A stretch of DNA of 10,879 nucleotides from an uncultured Butyricicoccus sp. (GCA_900544475.1 UQVU01000054.1:1-10879), one strand, 5' to 3'; shown: positions 1-8,616, numbered from the stretch's first letter. A program made the numbers and translations. Notes: generated by a model from the sequence alone, not told the origin.

Positions 1-1
1 G

Positions 2-763
2 TATGTTTTCCCGCCCATCATTCTGGAGGCGGTAGTCGCGGCGCTGTGCGTCTTTGCGACCTATGAGGTGCTCGGCTCGACAAAGCTCGTGCACAACCGG
101 CTGGAGCTGCTGCTCGCAATGCTGGTGTCGCTCGGCCTCGCGGTCGGCCACTTTACTGTGCTGCCGCTCGACCTCATCGACGTCATGCAGGGCCTTGTGT
201 TCGTCATGCTCGTCGGCTCGTTTGCCATCGAGCTGAAATCCCATGACAGCATGAAGGTCTCGCAGGTGGCGTGGGCGTTTTTCGGCGCGCTTCTCGTGCC
301 GTACCTGCTGCTCAGCCTGCTGCGCATTTTCCAGATGAACTACCATCACGGCCCGTTCATCGTGCTCCTGCCGCTGCTTGCGGCGTGGGGCGCGGACACC
401 TGTGCGCTGTTCGCCGGAATGTTCTTCGGCAGGCATAAGCTCGCGCCGGTCGTCAGCCCGAAAAAGACGGTCGAGGGTGCTATCGGCGGCGTGATCGGCG
501 GTGCGGTCCTCGTGCTGCTCGCGGCGCTCATCATGAACGCAACGCTGAAGCTCGGTCTGCCGCTCTGGGCGGCGGTCGTGCTCGGCGCGTGCGGCGCCAT
601 TCTGGGCGAAATCGGCGACCTGTCGTTCTCGGTCATCAAGCGCCAGACCGACATCAAGGACTACGGCCATATCTTCCCCGGCCACGGCGGCGTGCTCGAT
701 AGATTCGACAGCGTGATTTTCGTTGCGCCGTTCGCAGAGATTTTATTCCGCATAATCTGGTAA
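2..763 (+). CDS. cdsA: CdsA, phosphatidate cytidylyltransferase (5'-truncated by window edge)
   Basis: CdsA is an integral membrane enzyme that makes CDP-diacylglycerol from phosphatidate and CTP, the branch point of phospholipid synthesis. The open frame runs in from the left edge, so the true start lies outside. 253 residues are visible against about 260-285 for the family, so probably 10-30 residues are missing. An internal GTG at 68 is a possible start codon but has no good ribosome site, and CdsA-like hydrophobic sequence continues upstream of it. The CDP-diglyceride synthetase signature is complete at visible residues 210-236: S-x-x-K-R, then K-D, then a PGHGG core and D-R-F-D at the end. 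The rest is a series of hydrophobic segments, as expected for a polytopic protein. It is first in the visible operon, 72 nt before dxr. Identification is firm from the signature and the neighbours. Confidence 0.96.
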   Translation, partial: YVFPPIILEAVVAALCVFATYEVLGSTKLVHNRLELLLAMLVSLGLAVGHFTVLPLDLIDVMQGLVFVMLVGSFAIELKSHDSMKVSQVAWAFFGALLVPYLLLSLLRIFQMNYHHGPFIVLLPLLAAWGADTCALFAGMFFGRHKLAPVVSPKKTVEGAIGGVIGGAVLVLLAALIMNATLKLGLPLWAAVVLGACGAILGEIGDLSFSVIKRQTDIKDYGHIFPGHGGVLDRFDSVIFVAPFAEILFRIIW

Positions 764-773
764 CATTGTGTTT

Positions 774-817
774 CCGGTTTCAGACAGCATTCCGTCCTAC
801 GGTTTCGCTGAAATCGG
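774..817 (+). other. Hairpin in the cdsA-dxr gap
   Basis: Positions 774-783 pair with 808-817 over 10 bp, including one G:U pair. The 24-nt loop holds a smaller nested stem, 792-795 with 799-802. No T-run follows: the next bases are A-rich and lead into the dxr Shine-Dalgarno sequence (AGGAG, 824-828). It is therefore unlikely to be a terminator. It could be an RNA processing or stability element, or affect access to the dxr ribosome site. The pairing is seen in the sequence; any function is inference. Confidence 0.4.
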
Positions 818-835
818 ATAAATAGGAGTAACTAC

Positions 836-1969
836 ATGAAAAAGATTGCGATTTTAGGAAGTACGGGTTCGATCGGCACGCAGACGGTCGATATTCTGTC
901 TTCGATCGACGCCGAGGTTGTCGCTCTGACGACCAACCGGCGCATAGACTTGCTTGAGGAGCAGGCGCGTGCCCTGCATCCGAAAATGGTATGCGCGTTC
1001 GACGAAAACGCGGCGAAAACCCTGAAAACAAAGCTCGCGGACACGGGCATCCGGGTGCTGACCGGCATGGACGGCCTCATCGAGTGCGCCTCGGCAAGCG
1101 GCGCTGACATCGTTGTGACCGCCGTTGTGGGCATGGTCGGCCTGCTGCCGACGCTCGCGGCCATCGACGCGGGAAAGGACATCGCCCTTGCGAACAAGGA
1201 AACGCTCGTCTGCGCGGGCGGCATCGTCATGGAGGCGGCGCGGAAAAAAGGCGTGCGCATCCTGCCGGTGGACTCCGAGCACTCGGCCATTTTCCAGTGC
1301 GTGCAGGCGGCGAACGGCAACCCCATTTCGAAAATCCTGCTCACCGCGTCGGGCGGCCCGTTCTTCGGGAAAAAGTTCGAAGAAATGCGCGGCATGACGC
1401 GCGAACAGGCGCTTGCGCACCCGAACTGGTCGATGGGCGCGAAGATCACCATCGACTCCGCGACCATGATGAACAAGGGCCTTGAACTCATCGAGGCGAT
1501 GTGGCTGTACGACCTGCCGCCCGAGGACATCGAGATCGTTGTCCACCGCGAGAGCATCGTGCACTCCGCCGTGGAGTTCGCGGACGGCGCGGTCATCGCG
1601 CAGCTCGGTCTGCCGGATATGCGTCTGCCCATTCAGCTGGCGCTGACGTGGCCGGAGCGCGTTCCGTGCAAGGTGCCGCGTATGTCGCTCGCAGAGGTCG
1701 CGAAGCTGACGTTCTTCGCCCCGGATTACGAGGCGTTCCCGGCGCTGAATCTCGCGAAGCACGCCGCCTCCCTCAAGGGCGACCGCGGCGCGGTGCTCAA
1801 CGGCGCGAACGAAGCGGCGGTCGGTCTGTTCCTGGACGGAAAAATCGGCTTCACCGAAATCGCGGAGCGCGTATCGCACGCCCTCGACGGCATTCCGTAC
1901 AAGAAGGACGTTACGCTCGATGATGTGCTCGCCGCGGATAAGGCGGCGCGTGAGCTGGTGCTGCGCTGA
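836..1969 (+). CDS. dxr: 1-deoxy-D-xylulose 5-phosphate reductoisomerase
   Basis: This enzyme (also ispC) rearranges and reduces 1-deoxy-D-xylulose 5-phosphate to 2-C-methyl-D-erythritol 4-phosphate with NADPH, the first committed MEP-pathway step and the target of fosmidomycin. The 377-residue length is normal. The NADPH-binding loop GSTGSIG is at residues 8-14 and ANKETL follows in the dinucleotide-binding domain. Metal ligands are visible as D146 and E148 in VDSEH and E217 in NKGLE, with H195 in HPNWSMG. These match E. coli D150, E152, E231 and H209, allowing for a shorter loop in between. The ATG at 836 is chosen because AGGAG (824-828) sits 7 nt upstream and the protein begins MKKIAILGSTG, the usual N-terminus. 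It lies between cdsA and rseP, a common Bacillota order, and is probably co-transcribed with them. Confidence 0.98.
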   Translation: MKKIAILGSTGSIGTQTVDILSSIDAEVVALTTNRRIDLLEEQARALHPKMVCAFDENAAKTLKTKLADTGIRVLTGMDGLIECASASGADIVVTAVVGMVGLLPTLAAIDAGKDIALANKETLVCAGGIVMEAARKKGVRILPVDSEHSAIFQCVQAANGNPISKILLTASGGPFFGKKFEEMRGMTREQALAHPNWSMGAKITIDSATMMNKGLELIEAMWLYDLPPEDIEIVVHRESIVHSAVEFADGAVIAQLGLPDMRLPIQLALTWPERVPCKVPRMSLAEVAKLTFFAPDYEAFPALNLAKHAASLKGDRGAVLNGANEAAVGLFLDGKIGFTEIAERVSHALDGIPYKKDVTLDDVLAADKAARELVLR

Positions 1970-1981
1970 GGCGTAACCCGG

Positions 1982-1988
1982 AAAGGAG
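1982..1988 (+). promoter_or_regulatory. Ribosome binding site fixing the TTG start of rseP
   Basis: AAAGGAG lies 6 nt before a TTG codon at 1995. There is no ATG or GTG in this frame between the site and the conserved hydrophobic N-terminus, and the HExxH motif comes only 20 residues in. The TTG is therefore the best-supported start. Confidence 0.8.
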
Positions 1989-1994
1989 ACAGCT

Positions 1995-3035
1995 TTGCAG
2001 GTCATTTCAATCATTCTGGCGATTTTAGCCTTCGGCGTGCTGGTTATCGTGCATGAATTCGGCCATTTCATCACCGCGAAGCGCGGCGGCGTGCAGGTCA
2101 ACGAATTCTGGATCGGCATGGGCCCGACCATTCTCAAGCACGAGCACGGCGGCACGCTCTACTGCCTGAAGCTGCTGCCGTTCGGCGGAGCGTGCGTCAT
2201 GGAGGGCGAGGACGGCGAAAGCGAAAACGAGCACGCCTTCGGCAAGGCGCGTCTGCGCCGCCGCATCCTCATCGTGGCGGCAGGTGCGCTGATGAATTTC
2301 GCCATCGGTCTGCTCATTCTGGTGTTTGCGGTGCAGCCGACCGGACGCAGCGGCTACGTCATTCCGACCGTCCGGAGCATCGACGCGGGCAGCTCGGTGC
2401 TGGAGGGCGGTATGCAGGAGGGCGACGAAATCCTGAGCATCGACGGCTTCCGCCTGCTCGTGCGGAGCGACCTCAACGTTGCGCTCGCGAGCAGCCAGAC
2501 GACCTCGCACGAGGTCAAGGTGCGCCGGGACGGCCGGACGGTCGTGCTCGAAAACGTGCTGTTTGAGGCGCGGGTAGACGACGGCGAGGGCGGCAAACGC
2601 ATCGGCATCACGTTCGCGGAAGCGCCTGCAACGCTTGCGTTCCGCATCAAATATGCGGTGCTGACCGCGCTCGACGACGCGCGTCTGGTCTGGGTCAGCC
2701 TCGGCCAGCTCATCGGCGGACGGTACGGCGTGAACGACCTTTCGGGCCCGGTCGGCGTGGCGTCCACCATGGCGGCGACCGCGCAGGTCAACATCCGTGC
2801 GTTTTTGCAGCTCGTGGCGTTCATCTCCATCAATCTCGGCGTGATGAACCTGCTGCCGCTGCCGGCGCTCGACGGCGGCCGTCTGGTGTTCCTCTTCATC
2901 GAGGGCATACGGCGCAAGCCCGTGCCGCCGAAGTACGAGGGACTGGTGCACGCGGCGGGACTCATGCTGCTGCTCATGCTCATGGTCTACGTCACGGGAC
3001 AAGATATTCTGCGCCTGCTGACGGGAAAAATGTAA
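1995..3035 (+). CDS. rseP: RseP/RasP-type site-2 intramembrane zinc metalloprotease
   Basis: This is an S2P-family (M50B) protease that cuts single-pass membrane proteins within the bilayer. In the family it degrades anti-sigma factors and signal-peptide remnants after a first cut by a site-1 protease. The zinc-binding HEFGH motif is at residues 20-24 in the first membrane segment. A second membrane segment at about 91-113 carries the conserved GALMNF. One PDZ domain spans about 122-190. The third zinc-ligand motif, N-x-x-P-x-P-x-L-D-G, is at 285-294, and a last hydrophobic segment is near 322-338. Length (346 aa) and the single PDZ domain fit Gram-positive members. The start is TTG, supported by the ribosome site 6 nt upstream. 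It starts 25 nt after dxr, implying one transcript. The actual substrate cannot be told from this window. The symbol rseP is used by orthology; rasP is the Bacillus name. Confidence 0.96.
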   Translation: MQVISIILAILAFGVLVIVHEFGHFITAKRGGVQVNEFWIGMGPTILKHEHGGTLYCLKLLPFGGACVMEGEDGESENEHAFGKARLRRRILIVAAGALMNFAIGLLILVFAVQPTGRSGYVIPTVRSIDAGSSVLEGGMQEGDEILSIDGFRLLVRSDLNVALASSQTTSHEVKVRRDGRTVVLENVLFEARVDDGEGGKRIGITFAEAPATLAFRIKYAVLTALDDARLVWVSLGQLIGGRYGVNDLSGPVGVASTMAATAQVNIRAFLQLVAFISINLGVMNLLPLPALDGGRLVFLFIEGIRRKPVPPKYEGLVHAAGLMLLLMLMVYVTGQDILRLLTGKM

Positions 3036-3100
3036 AAACAGGGGGTGCAAAACGTAAACAGGCGTTCTGCGCCCTCATTCGGTTATAAAGAGGGATAGAT

Positions 3101-4156
3101 ATGAAACAGACAAAACAGATAAGAGTCGGAAATGTTTTAGTTGGCGGCGGCGCGCCCATCGCCATCCAGTCCATGACGAACACGGATACCCGCGACGCGA
3201 AAGCGACGCTTGCGCAGATTCGCGCACTGGCGGAGGCCGGCTGCGACATCGTGCGCTGCGCCGTGCCGGACAAAGCGGCGGCGGAAGCGCTGCGCGAGAT
3301 TTGCGCAGGCTCGCCCCTGCCGGTCGTGGCGGACATTCACTTTGACTACCGTCTGGCGCTTGCCGCCATCGAGGCAGGCGTGGACAAGATCCGCCTGAAC
3401 CCCGGCAACATCGGCGGCGCGGACCGCGTGCAGGCGGTCGTGGGGGCGGCAAAGGAGCGCGGTCTGCCCATCCGCATCGGCGTAAACTCCGGCTCGGTCG
3501 AGAAGCACATCCTCGAAAAGTTCGGCGGCCCGACCCCGGAGGCTATGGTCGAGAGTGCGCTCTACCACGTAAAGCTCTTAAACGACTGCGATTTCGATGA
3601 CATCTGCATTTCCATCAAGTCCTCGTCCGTGCCGAACACCATGCAGGCGTACCTGCTTGCGAGCGAAAAGACCAACTATCCGCTCCATCTCGGCGTGACC
3701 GAGGCCGGCACGGAGTACATGGGCACCATCAAGTCGGCGGCCGGCATCGGCGGTCTGCTCGCGCTCGGCGTGGGCGACACCATCCGCGTTTCGCTGACTG
3801 ATGACCCGGTGAAGGAGGTTCACGCCGCGAAGGCCATCCTGCGTGCGGTGGGCCGCGCCGAGGAGGGCATCAACGTCGTTTCCTGCCCGACCTGCGGACG
3901 CACGCGCATCGACCTGATCGGCATCGCGAAGGAGGTCGAGCGCCGCTGCGCCGAAATCCACGGCCGCAAGCTCAAGGTCGCGGTCATGGGCTGCGTGGTA
4001 AACGGCCCCGGCGAGGCGCGAGAGGCCGACCTCGGCATTGCGGGCGGCGACGGCGAGGGACTCATCTTCCGCCGCGGCGAAATCCTCCGCAAGGTGCCGC
4101 AGGAGCGCCTCGTGGACGAGCTTATGGACGAAATTGCACATTTTGAAGGAGAATAA
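3101..4156 (+). CDS. ispG: 4-hydroxy-3-methylbut-2-en-1-yl diphosphate synthase (IspG/GcpE)
   Basis: IspG reductively opens the cyclic diphosphate MEcPP to HMBPP, the penultimate MEP-pathway step, using a 4Fe-4S cluster. At 351 residues this is the short bacterial form: an N-terminal TIM barrel followed by an iron-sulfur domain. The cluster ligands are C262 and C265 (SCPTCGRTR), C298 (MGCVVNGPGEA) and E305, matching the E. coli C270/C273/C305/E312 pattern. The N-terminal IQSMTNTDT motif is also present. The ATG at 3101 follows a purine-rich AAAGAGGG (3087-3094). The 65-nt gap after rseP has no clear terminator or promoter, only a weak 4-bp stem at 3061-3073. The end of the gene carries the ribosome site of polC, so the two are translationally close. 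With dxr, this operon carries two of the MEP-pathway enzymes. Confidence 0.98.
   Translation: MKQTKQIRVGNVLVGGGAPIAIQSMTNTDTRDAKATLAQIRALAEAGCDIVRCAVPDKAAAEALREICAGSPLPVVADIHFDYRLALAAIEAGVDKIRLNPGNIGGADRVQAVVGAAKERGLPIRIGVNSGSVEKHILEKFGGPTPEAMVESALYHVKLLNDCDFDDICISIKSSSVPNTMQAYLLASEKTNYPLHLGVTEAGTEYMGTIKSAAGIGGLLALGVGDTIRVSLTDDPVKEVHAAKAILRAVGRAEEGINVVSCPTCGRTRIDLIGIAKEVERRCAEIHGRKLKVAVMGCVVNGPGEAREADLGIAGGDGEGLIFRRGEILRKVPQERLVDELMDEIAHFEGE
4145..4151 (+). promoter_or_regulatory. Ribosome binding site of polC inside the end of ispG
   Basis: GAAGGAG lies in the last codons of ispG, 8 nt before the GTG start of polC at 4160. Only 3 nt separate the ispG stop from that GTG, which favours translational coupling and fixes GTG as the start. 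Confidence 0.75.
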
Positions 4157-4159
4157 TCT

Positions 4160-7100
4160 GTGGCAGCCAAGCTGATAGATGTTTTTAACAACTGTAAATG
4201 TGTCAGAGAGGAGCAGCATCTTGCCGTGGGCGAGGTGCGCTCTCTCGCATTCGGCGATAACCGTTCGGTGATGGTGGTCGAGCTGGGTCTGCACGAGGTC
4301 GTGCGGCGCGATGCCATGGCGAAGGTTGAAAAGCAGCTGGCTCGTCAGTACGGCCTCGACCGCGTGTGCATCGAGCCGCGCTACGAGATGGAGGGCGAGC
4401 TTTCGAGGGAGTACATCTGCTCGCTCTATGACGATATGGCAGCACGTATGCCCTCGGCACGCGGTCTGCTCCATTCGGACAACTGGGAGTTCGCGGACGG
4501 TGCGCTGCATATCCCGATGGACTCCATCTGCGAAAAGCACTTCGAAACCGCGCTGCGCCATCTGGAGGCGCGAATCCGCCGGGAAACCGGCCGTACCTGC
4601 CCGGTGCACGCCGTGCCGCTCGAAAGCGCGGATGCCGTGCCCGTGAAGGAAGAGGAAAAGGAGCGCGCAGAGCTTCTGCACAAGGCTGTGGAAAAGGCGG
4701 CGCACGAGAGCCAGAGCGAGCCGAAGCCGAAAAAGCAGACGCGCGCGCCCCGTGCCGAGACTCCGGCATATCAGCGCCCGAAAACCGAGAAGGTGCGCGA
4801 GGACGACCTCGTGTTCGGCAAGCTCATTCAGGACCCCATCGTTTCGGTCAACGAGGCCATCGCCGCCTACGACATGGTGACCATTCAGGGCGAGGTCTTT
4901 TTCACCGAGCACAAGGAGATCCACAGCAAGAAAACCGGCAAGGACTATGTGAAGATCGCGTTCGACATCACCGACCGCACCAATTCCGTGCGCGTCTCCA
5001 AGTTCCTCGCCGCCGACAAGGCAGGGGACACGGCCTCCCTCATTAAAAAGGGTCTGTACTGCACCGTGCAGGGCAAGATGGTGTTCGACACCTACGCCCG
5101 CGAGATGGTGCTCGAGCCGACCGGCATCGTCAAGGCGAAAAAGCCCGAGCGCAAGGACACCTATGACGGCATGAAGCGCGTTGAGCTGCATCTGCATACC
5201 AATATGTCCGCGATGGACGGCATGAGCAGCACGGCGTCGCTTCTCTGCCGCGCGGCGAAGTGGGGACACCGCGCCATGGCCATCACCGACCACGGCGTTG
5301 CGCAGGCGTTCCCCGAAGCGCTCCACGCACAGGAGGGCAAGCAGAAGGACATCATCGGGGACATGAAGATCATTTACGGCATCGAGGCGTACTACGTCAA
5401 CGACGCGGACAGCCTGTCTGTCGTGCGCGGACGCAGCACCGAGCCGCTCGACGGCACGTTCATCGTCTTTGACCTTGAAACCACCGGCCTCAACCCGGCG
5501 AGCGAGGAAATCACCGAAATCGCCGCCGTGCGCATGGTCGGGGGCGAGCTGCGCGACTCGTTCCAGACCTACGTCAATCCGCACAAGCCTATCCCGGCGG
5601 AGATCACCGAGCTGACCGGCATTTCGGACGAAACGGTTGCGGATGCGCCCGACCTCGACGAAGCCGTACCGAAGTTCCTCGAATGGGCGGGGGAGGGACA
5701 GTATCCCCTCGTCGCGCACAACGCAGGCTTCGATATGGGTTTTCTGCGGACGGCGTGCAAGCGCCTCGGCATCGAGCGGGACTTTACGAGCATCGATACC
5801 CTCGAAATGAGCCGCCTGATGCTGCCGCACCTGCATAAATTCAAGCTGAACATTCTGGCGAAGGAATTACAGGTCGGCCCGTTCGAGCACCACCGCGCAA
5901 GCGAGGACGCCGCCGTTCTGGGACGGATTTTCGTCAAGCTGTCGGCGCGGCTCCGGGACGAGATGCACGCGGTCACGACCGCCGACATCAATCCGGTGCT
6001 CGCCGCGACGACCGACCGCAAGAACAAGCTGAAAAACCTGCCGCGCTACCATTTCATCATTCTCGTGAAAAATCAGGCCGGTCTGCGCAATCTGTACCAG
6101 CTGATTTCCAAGAGCTTTCTCGAATATTACAACAGGCGCCCCATCATGCCGCGCAGCGAGCTGATACGCCACCGCGAGGGACTGATCTTCGGCTCGGCGT
6201 GCGAGGCGGGCGAGGTGTTCCGCGCACTCACCAAGGGCGCGGAGTGGGACGAGATAAAACGCCTCGCGGAGTTCTACGACTACCTCGAAATCCAGCCCAT
6301 CGGCAACAACAACTTCATGATTGCGAAGGGGCTCGCGAAGGACGAGGAGCAGCTGCGCGACTGGAACCGCGATATTCTGCGCCTTGCGGACGAGCTCGGC
6401 AAGCCGTGCTGCGCGACCGGCGACGTTCACTTTCTCGAACCCGAGGACGAGGCGTTCCGCCGCATCCTGATGGCTGGTCAGGGCTTCTCGGACGCGGACA
6501 ATCAGGCGCCGCTCTACCTCAAGAGCACGGACGAGATGCTGCGTGAGTTCTCCTATCTCGGCGAGGACCGCGCCTACGAGGTCGTGGTCAAGAACACCAA
6601 CATGATAGCGGATATGTGCGACGTTATCCGTCCGGTGCCGCGCGAAAACTATCCGCCGCACATCGACGGCTGCGAGGACGACCTGCGCAATATGTGCTAC
6701 GACAAAGCAAAGCGCATCTACGGCGACCCGCTCCCCGAGCAGGTGCAGGCGCGGCTCGACCGTGAGCTGAACTCCATCATCGGCAACGGCTACGCCGTCA
6801 TGTACATCATCGCGCAGAAGCTCGTTACCAAGTCGCTCGCGGACGGCTATCTGGTCGGCTCGCGAGGTTCGGTCGGCTCGTCGCTCGCGGCGTTCATGTC
6901 GGACATCACCGAGGTTAATTCGCTCGCGCCGCACTATCTCTGCCCGGACGACAAGTACATCGAATGGCACGAGGATTACTCCTGCGGCGTGGACCTGCCG
7001 GATAAGATCTGCCCGAAATGCGGCAAGCCGCTCACCAAGCAGGGCTTCAATATCCCGTTCGAAACCTTCCTCGGCTTCGAGGGCGACAAGGTGCCGGATA

Positions 7101-8536
7101 TCGACCTGAACTTCGCGGGCGAGTATCAGTCGCGCATTCACTGGTACACGGGCGAGATCTTCGGCCACGACCATGTGTTCCGAGCGGGAACCATCGGTAC
7201 GGTCGCGGAAAAGACCGCCTACGGCTACGTCAAGAAATACATGGACGAGCGCGGCATCGAGTGCTCGCGTGCCGAGGAAAACCGCCTCGCGGCCGGCTGC
7301 ACGGGCGTGCGCCGCACCTCGGGTCAGCATCCGGGCGGCGTCGTTGTCGTGCCGAAGGAAATCGAAATTTACGACGTCTGTCCGGTGCAGCATCCGGCGG
7401 ATGACCCGGATTCCGACATCATCACCACCCACTTCGAGTATCACTCCATCGACGCGAACCTCTTAAAGCTCGACGAGCTGGGTCACGATGACCCGACCAT
7501 GATCAAGCACCTCGAAAACCTCACGGGCATCAACGCGCAGAACATCCCGCTCGACGACCCGGAGACCATGAGCCTGTTCCACTCGTGCAAGGCGCTGCGC
7601 TACAAGGGCGAAAACCCCGACACCGACCCCATCCTGGGCGACCTCGGCTGCGTGGCGGTGCCCGAGTTCGGCACGAAATTCGTGCGCGGCATGGTAAAGG
7701 AAACCCATCCGTCCACCTTTGCCGAACTGGTTTCGATTTCCGGCCTGTCCCACGGCACGGACGTATGGCTCGGCAACGCCGCGGAGCTCGTGCGCAAGGG
7801 CATCCCGCTGTCCGGCTGTATCTGCTGTCGTGACGACATCATGAACTACCTGATCTTGCAGGGCGTAAAGCCGAAGCTGTCGTTCAAAACGATGGAGTCC
7901 GTCCGAAAGGGCAAGGGCCTGACCGAGGAAATGGAAGCCGCGATGAACGAGCAGCACGTGCCCGAATGGTACATCGATTCCTGCAAGAAGATCAAGTATA
8001 TGTTCCCGAAGGCGCACGCGGTCGCCTACGTCATGATGGCGTTCCGCATCGCGTGGTTCAAGGTACATAAGCCGCTCGCGTTCTATTCGGCGTACTTCTC
8101 GGTCCGCGCGAAAGGCTTTGACGCCTCCTGCATGGTCAAGGGCGACAAGGTCTGCCTCGACAAAATCGCGGAGCTAAAGCAGAAGGACCGCGACAAGACG
8201 ATTTCCGCCGCCGAAAAGGATATGATGACAACGCTCGAGGTCTGCCACGAGTTTTACCGCCGCGGCTTTACCTTTGAGCCGATGGACGTCTATACCTCGG
8301 ACGCGACGCGCTTTCTCGTCACGGAAAACGGACTTATTCCGCCGTTTACCTCCATGCCGGGCATCGGCGAGCAGGCGGCGCAGAGCATCGTCGAGGAGCG
8401 CAAGAACGGCAAGTTCCTCTCGGCGGAGGAAATGATCATCCGCTGCCCCAAGGCGTCCAAGGCGGTCATCGAGCTGCTCGACCAGATCGGCGCCCTCGGC
8501 TCCATGCCGAAAACCACGCAGATGAGCCTGTTCTGA
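4160..8536 (+). CDS. polC: DNA polymerase III alpha subunit, PolC type
   Basis: PolC is the replicative polymerase of Bacillota with built-in 3'-5' proofreading. Length is 1458 aa (B. subtilis 1437). In order: an N-terminal domain; a charged linker (about 162-216); an OB fold (about 219-330); a PHP domain beginning V341-E-L-H-L-H with a TDHG motif; and a DEDDh exonuclease inserted in the PHP domain (D438, E440, D525, H578, D583). The polymerase core follows, with GSRGSVGSS at 900-908, a cysteine cluster (C928, C942, C951, C954) and catalytic D980/D982 in PDIDLNF. After the RTSGQHPGG motif comes a helix-hairpin-helix-type region, and the protein ends QMSLF (1454-1458), the usual beta-clamp-binding pentapeptide. 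All proofreading residues are present. The cysteine cluster is spaced unusually (see findings). The GTG start is set by GAAGGAG 8 nt upstream, within the end of ispG. Confidence 0.98.
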   Translation: MAAKLIDVFNNCKCVREEQHLAVGEVRSLAFGDNRSVMVVELGLHEVVRRDAMAKVEKQLARQYGLDRVCIEPRYEMEGELSREYICSLYDDMAARMPSARGLLHSDNWEFADGALHIPMDSICEKHFETALRHLEARIRRETGRTCPVHAVPLESADAVPVKEEEKERAELLHKAVEKAAHESQSEPKPKKQTRAPRAETPAYQRPKTEKVREDDLVFGKLIQDPIVSVNEAIAAYDMVTIQGEVFFTEHKEIHSKKTGKDYVKIAFDITDRTNSVRVSKFLAADKAGDTASLIKKGLYCTVQGKMVFDTYAREMVLEPTGIVKAKKPERKDTYDGMKRVELHLHTNMSAMDGMSSTASLLCRAAKWGHRAMAITDHGVAQAFPEALHAQEGKQKDIIGDMKIIYGIEAYYVNDADSLSVVRGRSTEPLDGTFIVFDLETTGLNPASEEITEIAAVRMVGGELRDSFQTYVNPHKPIPAEITELTGISDETVADAPDLDEAVPKFLEWAGEGQYPLVAHNAGFDMGFLRTACKRLGIERDFTSIDTLEMSRLMLPHLHKFKLNILAKELQVGPFEHHRASEDAAVLGRIFVKLSARLRDEMHAVTTADINPVLAATTDRKNKLKNLPRYHFIILVKNQAGLRNLYQLISKSFLEYYNRRPIMPRSELIRHREGLIFGSACEAGEVFRALTKGAEWDEIKRLAEFYDYLEIQPIGNNNFMIAKGLAKDEEQLRDWNRDILRLADELGKPCCATGDVHFLEPEDEAFRRILMAGQGFSDADNQAPLYLKSTDEMLREFSYLGEDRAYEVVVKNTNMIADMCDVIRPVPRENYPPHIDGCEDDLRNMCYDKAKRIYGDPLPEQVQARLDRELNSIIGNGYAVMYIIAQKLVTKSLADGYLVGSRGSVGSSLAAFMSDITEVNSLAPHYLCPDDKYIEWHEDYSCGVDLPDKICPKCGKPLTKQGFNIPFETFLGFEGDKVPDIDLNFAGEYQSRIHWYTGEIFGHDHVFRAGTIGTVAEKTAYGYVKKYMDERGIECSRAEENRLAAGCTGVRRTSGQHPGGVVVVPKEIEIYDVCPVQHPADDPDSDIITTHFEYHSIDANLLKLDELGHDDPTMIKHLENLTGINAQNIPLDDPETMSLFHSCKALRYKGENPDTDPILGDLGCVAVPEFGTKFVRGMVKETHPSTFAELVSISGLSHGTDVWLGNAAELVRKGIPLSGCICCRDDIMNYLILQGVKPKLSFKTMESVRKGKGLTEEMEAAMNEQHVPEWYIDSCKKIKYMFPKAHAVAYVMMAFRIAWFKVHKPLAFYSAYFSVRAKGFDASCMVKGDKVCLDKIAELKQKDRDKTISAAEKDMMTTLEVCHEFYRRGFTFEPMDVYTSDATRFLVTENGLIPPFTSMPGIGEQAAQSIVEERKNGKFLSAEEMIIRCPKASKAVIELLDQIGALGSMPKTTQMSLF

Positions 8537-8556
8537 GAGTGAAGAGTGAAGAGTGG
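8536..8556 (+). repeat. Three tandem 7-bp units (AGAGTGA) at the polC stop
   Basis: AGAGTGA occurs at 8536-8542 and 8543-8549, with AGAGTGG at 8550-8556. The first unit uses the last base of the polC stop codon. More AGAG sequence follows directly and leads into the hairpin repeat at 8562. It is a short purine-rich tandem repeat of unknown role. Confidence 0.7.
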
Positions 8557-8561
8557 AGAGA

Positions 8562-8585
8562 GCGCGGGCTGCTCTCAGCCTGCCG
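8562..8585 (+). repeat. GC-rich hairpin repeat, copy 1 (diverged)
   Basis: An 8-bp stem pairs 8564-8571 with 8576-8583, with one G:U pair and a 4-nt loop. Its sequence closely matches the hairpin at 8985-9006 (GCGGGCTG arm, CTCAGCC after the loop) but lacks the CGTAGGG head. No T-run follows, so it is a poor terminator. It lies in the 80-nt gap between polC and the next small gene. Confidence 0.6.
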
Positions 8586-8616
8586 TAAGCATAGAGTTTA
8601 GAGAGGAGAATGACCT

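Noticed and set aside
68..70. GTG at 68 as the real start of cdsA
   Set aside because: The same frame is open to the left edge and encodes hydrophobic sequence typical of the CdsA N-terminus, with no ribosome site before 68.
854..2155. A 433-codon minus-strand frame over dxr and the start of rseP
   Set aside because: Antisense shadow of two well-identified genes; low-complexity arginine-rich product.
3061..3089. Possible promoter before ispG (TATAAA at 3084-3089)
   Set aside because: There is no credible -35 box at the right distance, and the -10-like box overlaps the start of the ribosome site region.
3578..5836. A 752-codon open frame on the minus strand across the end of ispG and the first part of polC
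   Set aside because: It mirrors strongly supported genes on the + strand, is rich in R/H/V/A/D, shows no recognisable domain and crosses a gene boundary. Long antisense frames are expected where third positions are G/C-rich.
5867..7444. A 525-codon open frame on the minus strand within polC
   Set aside because: Same codon-bias effect, lying entirely inside confirmed polC domains, with no motif of its own.
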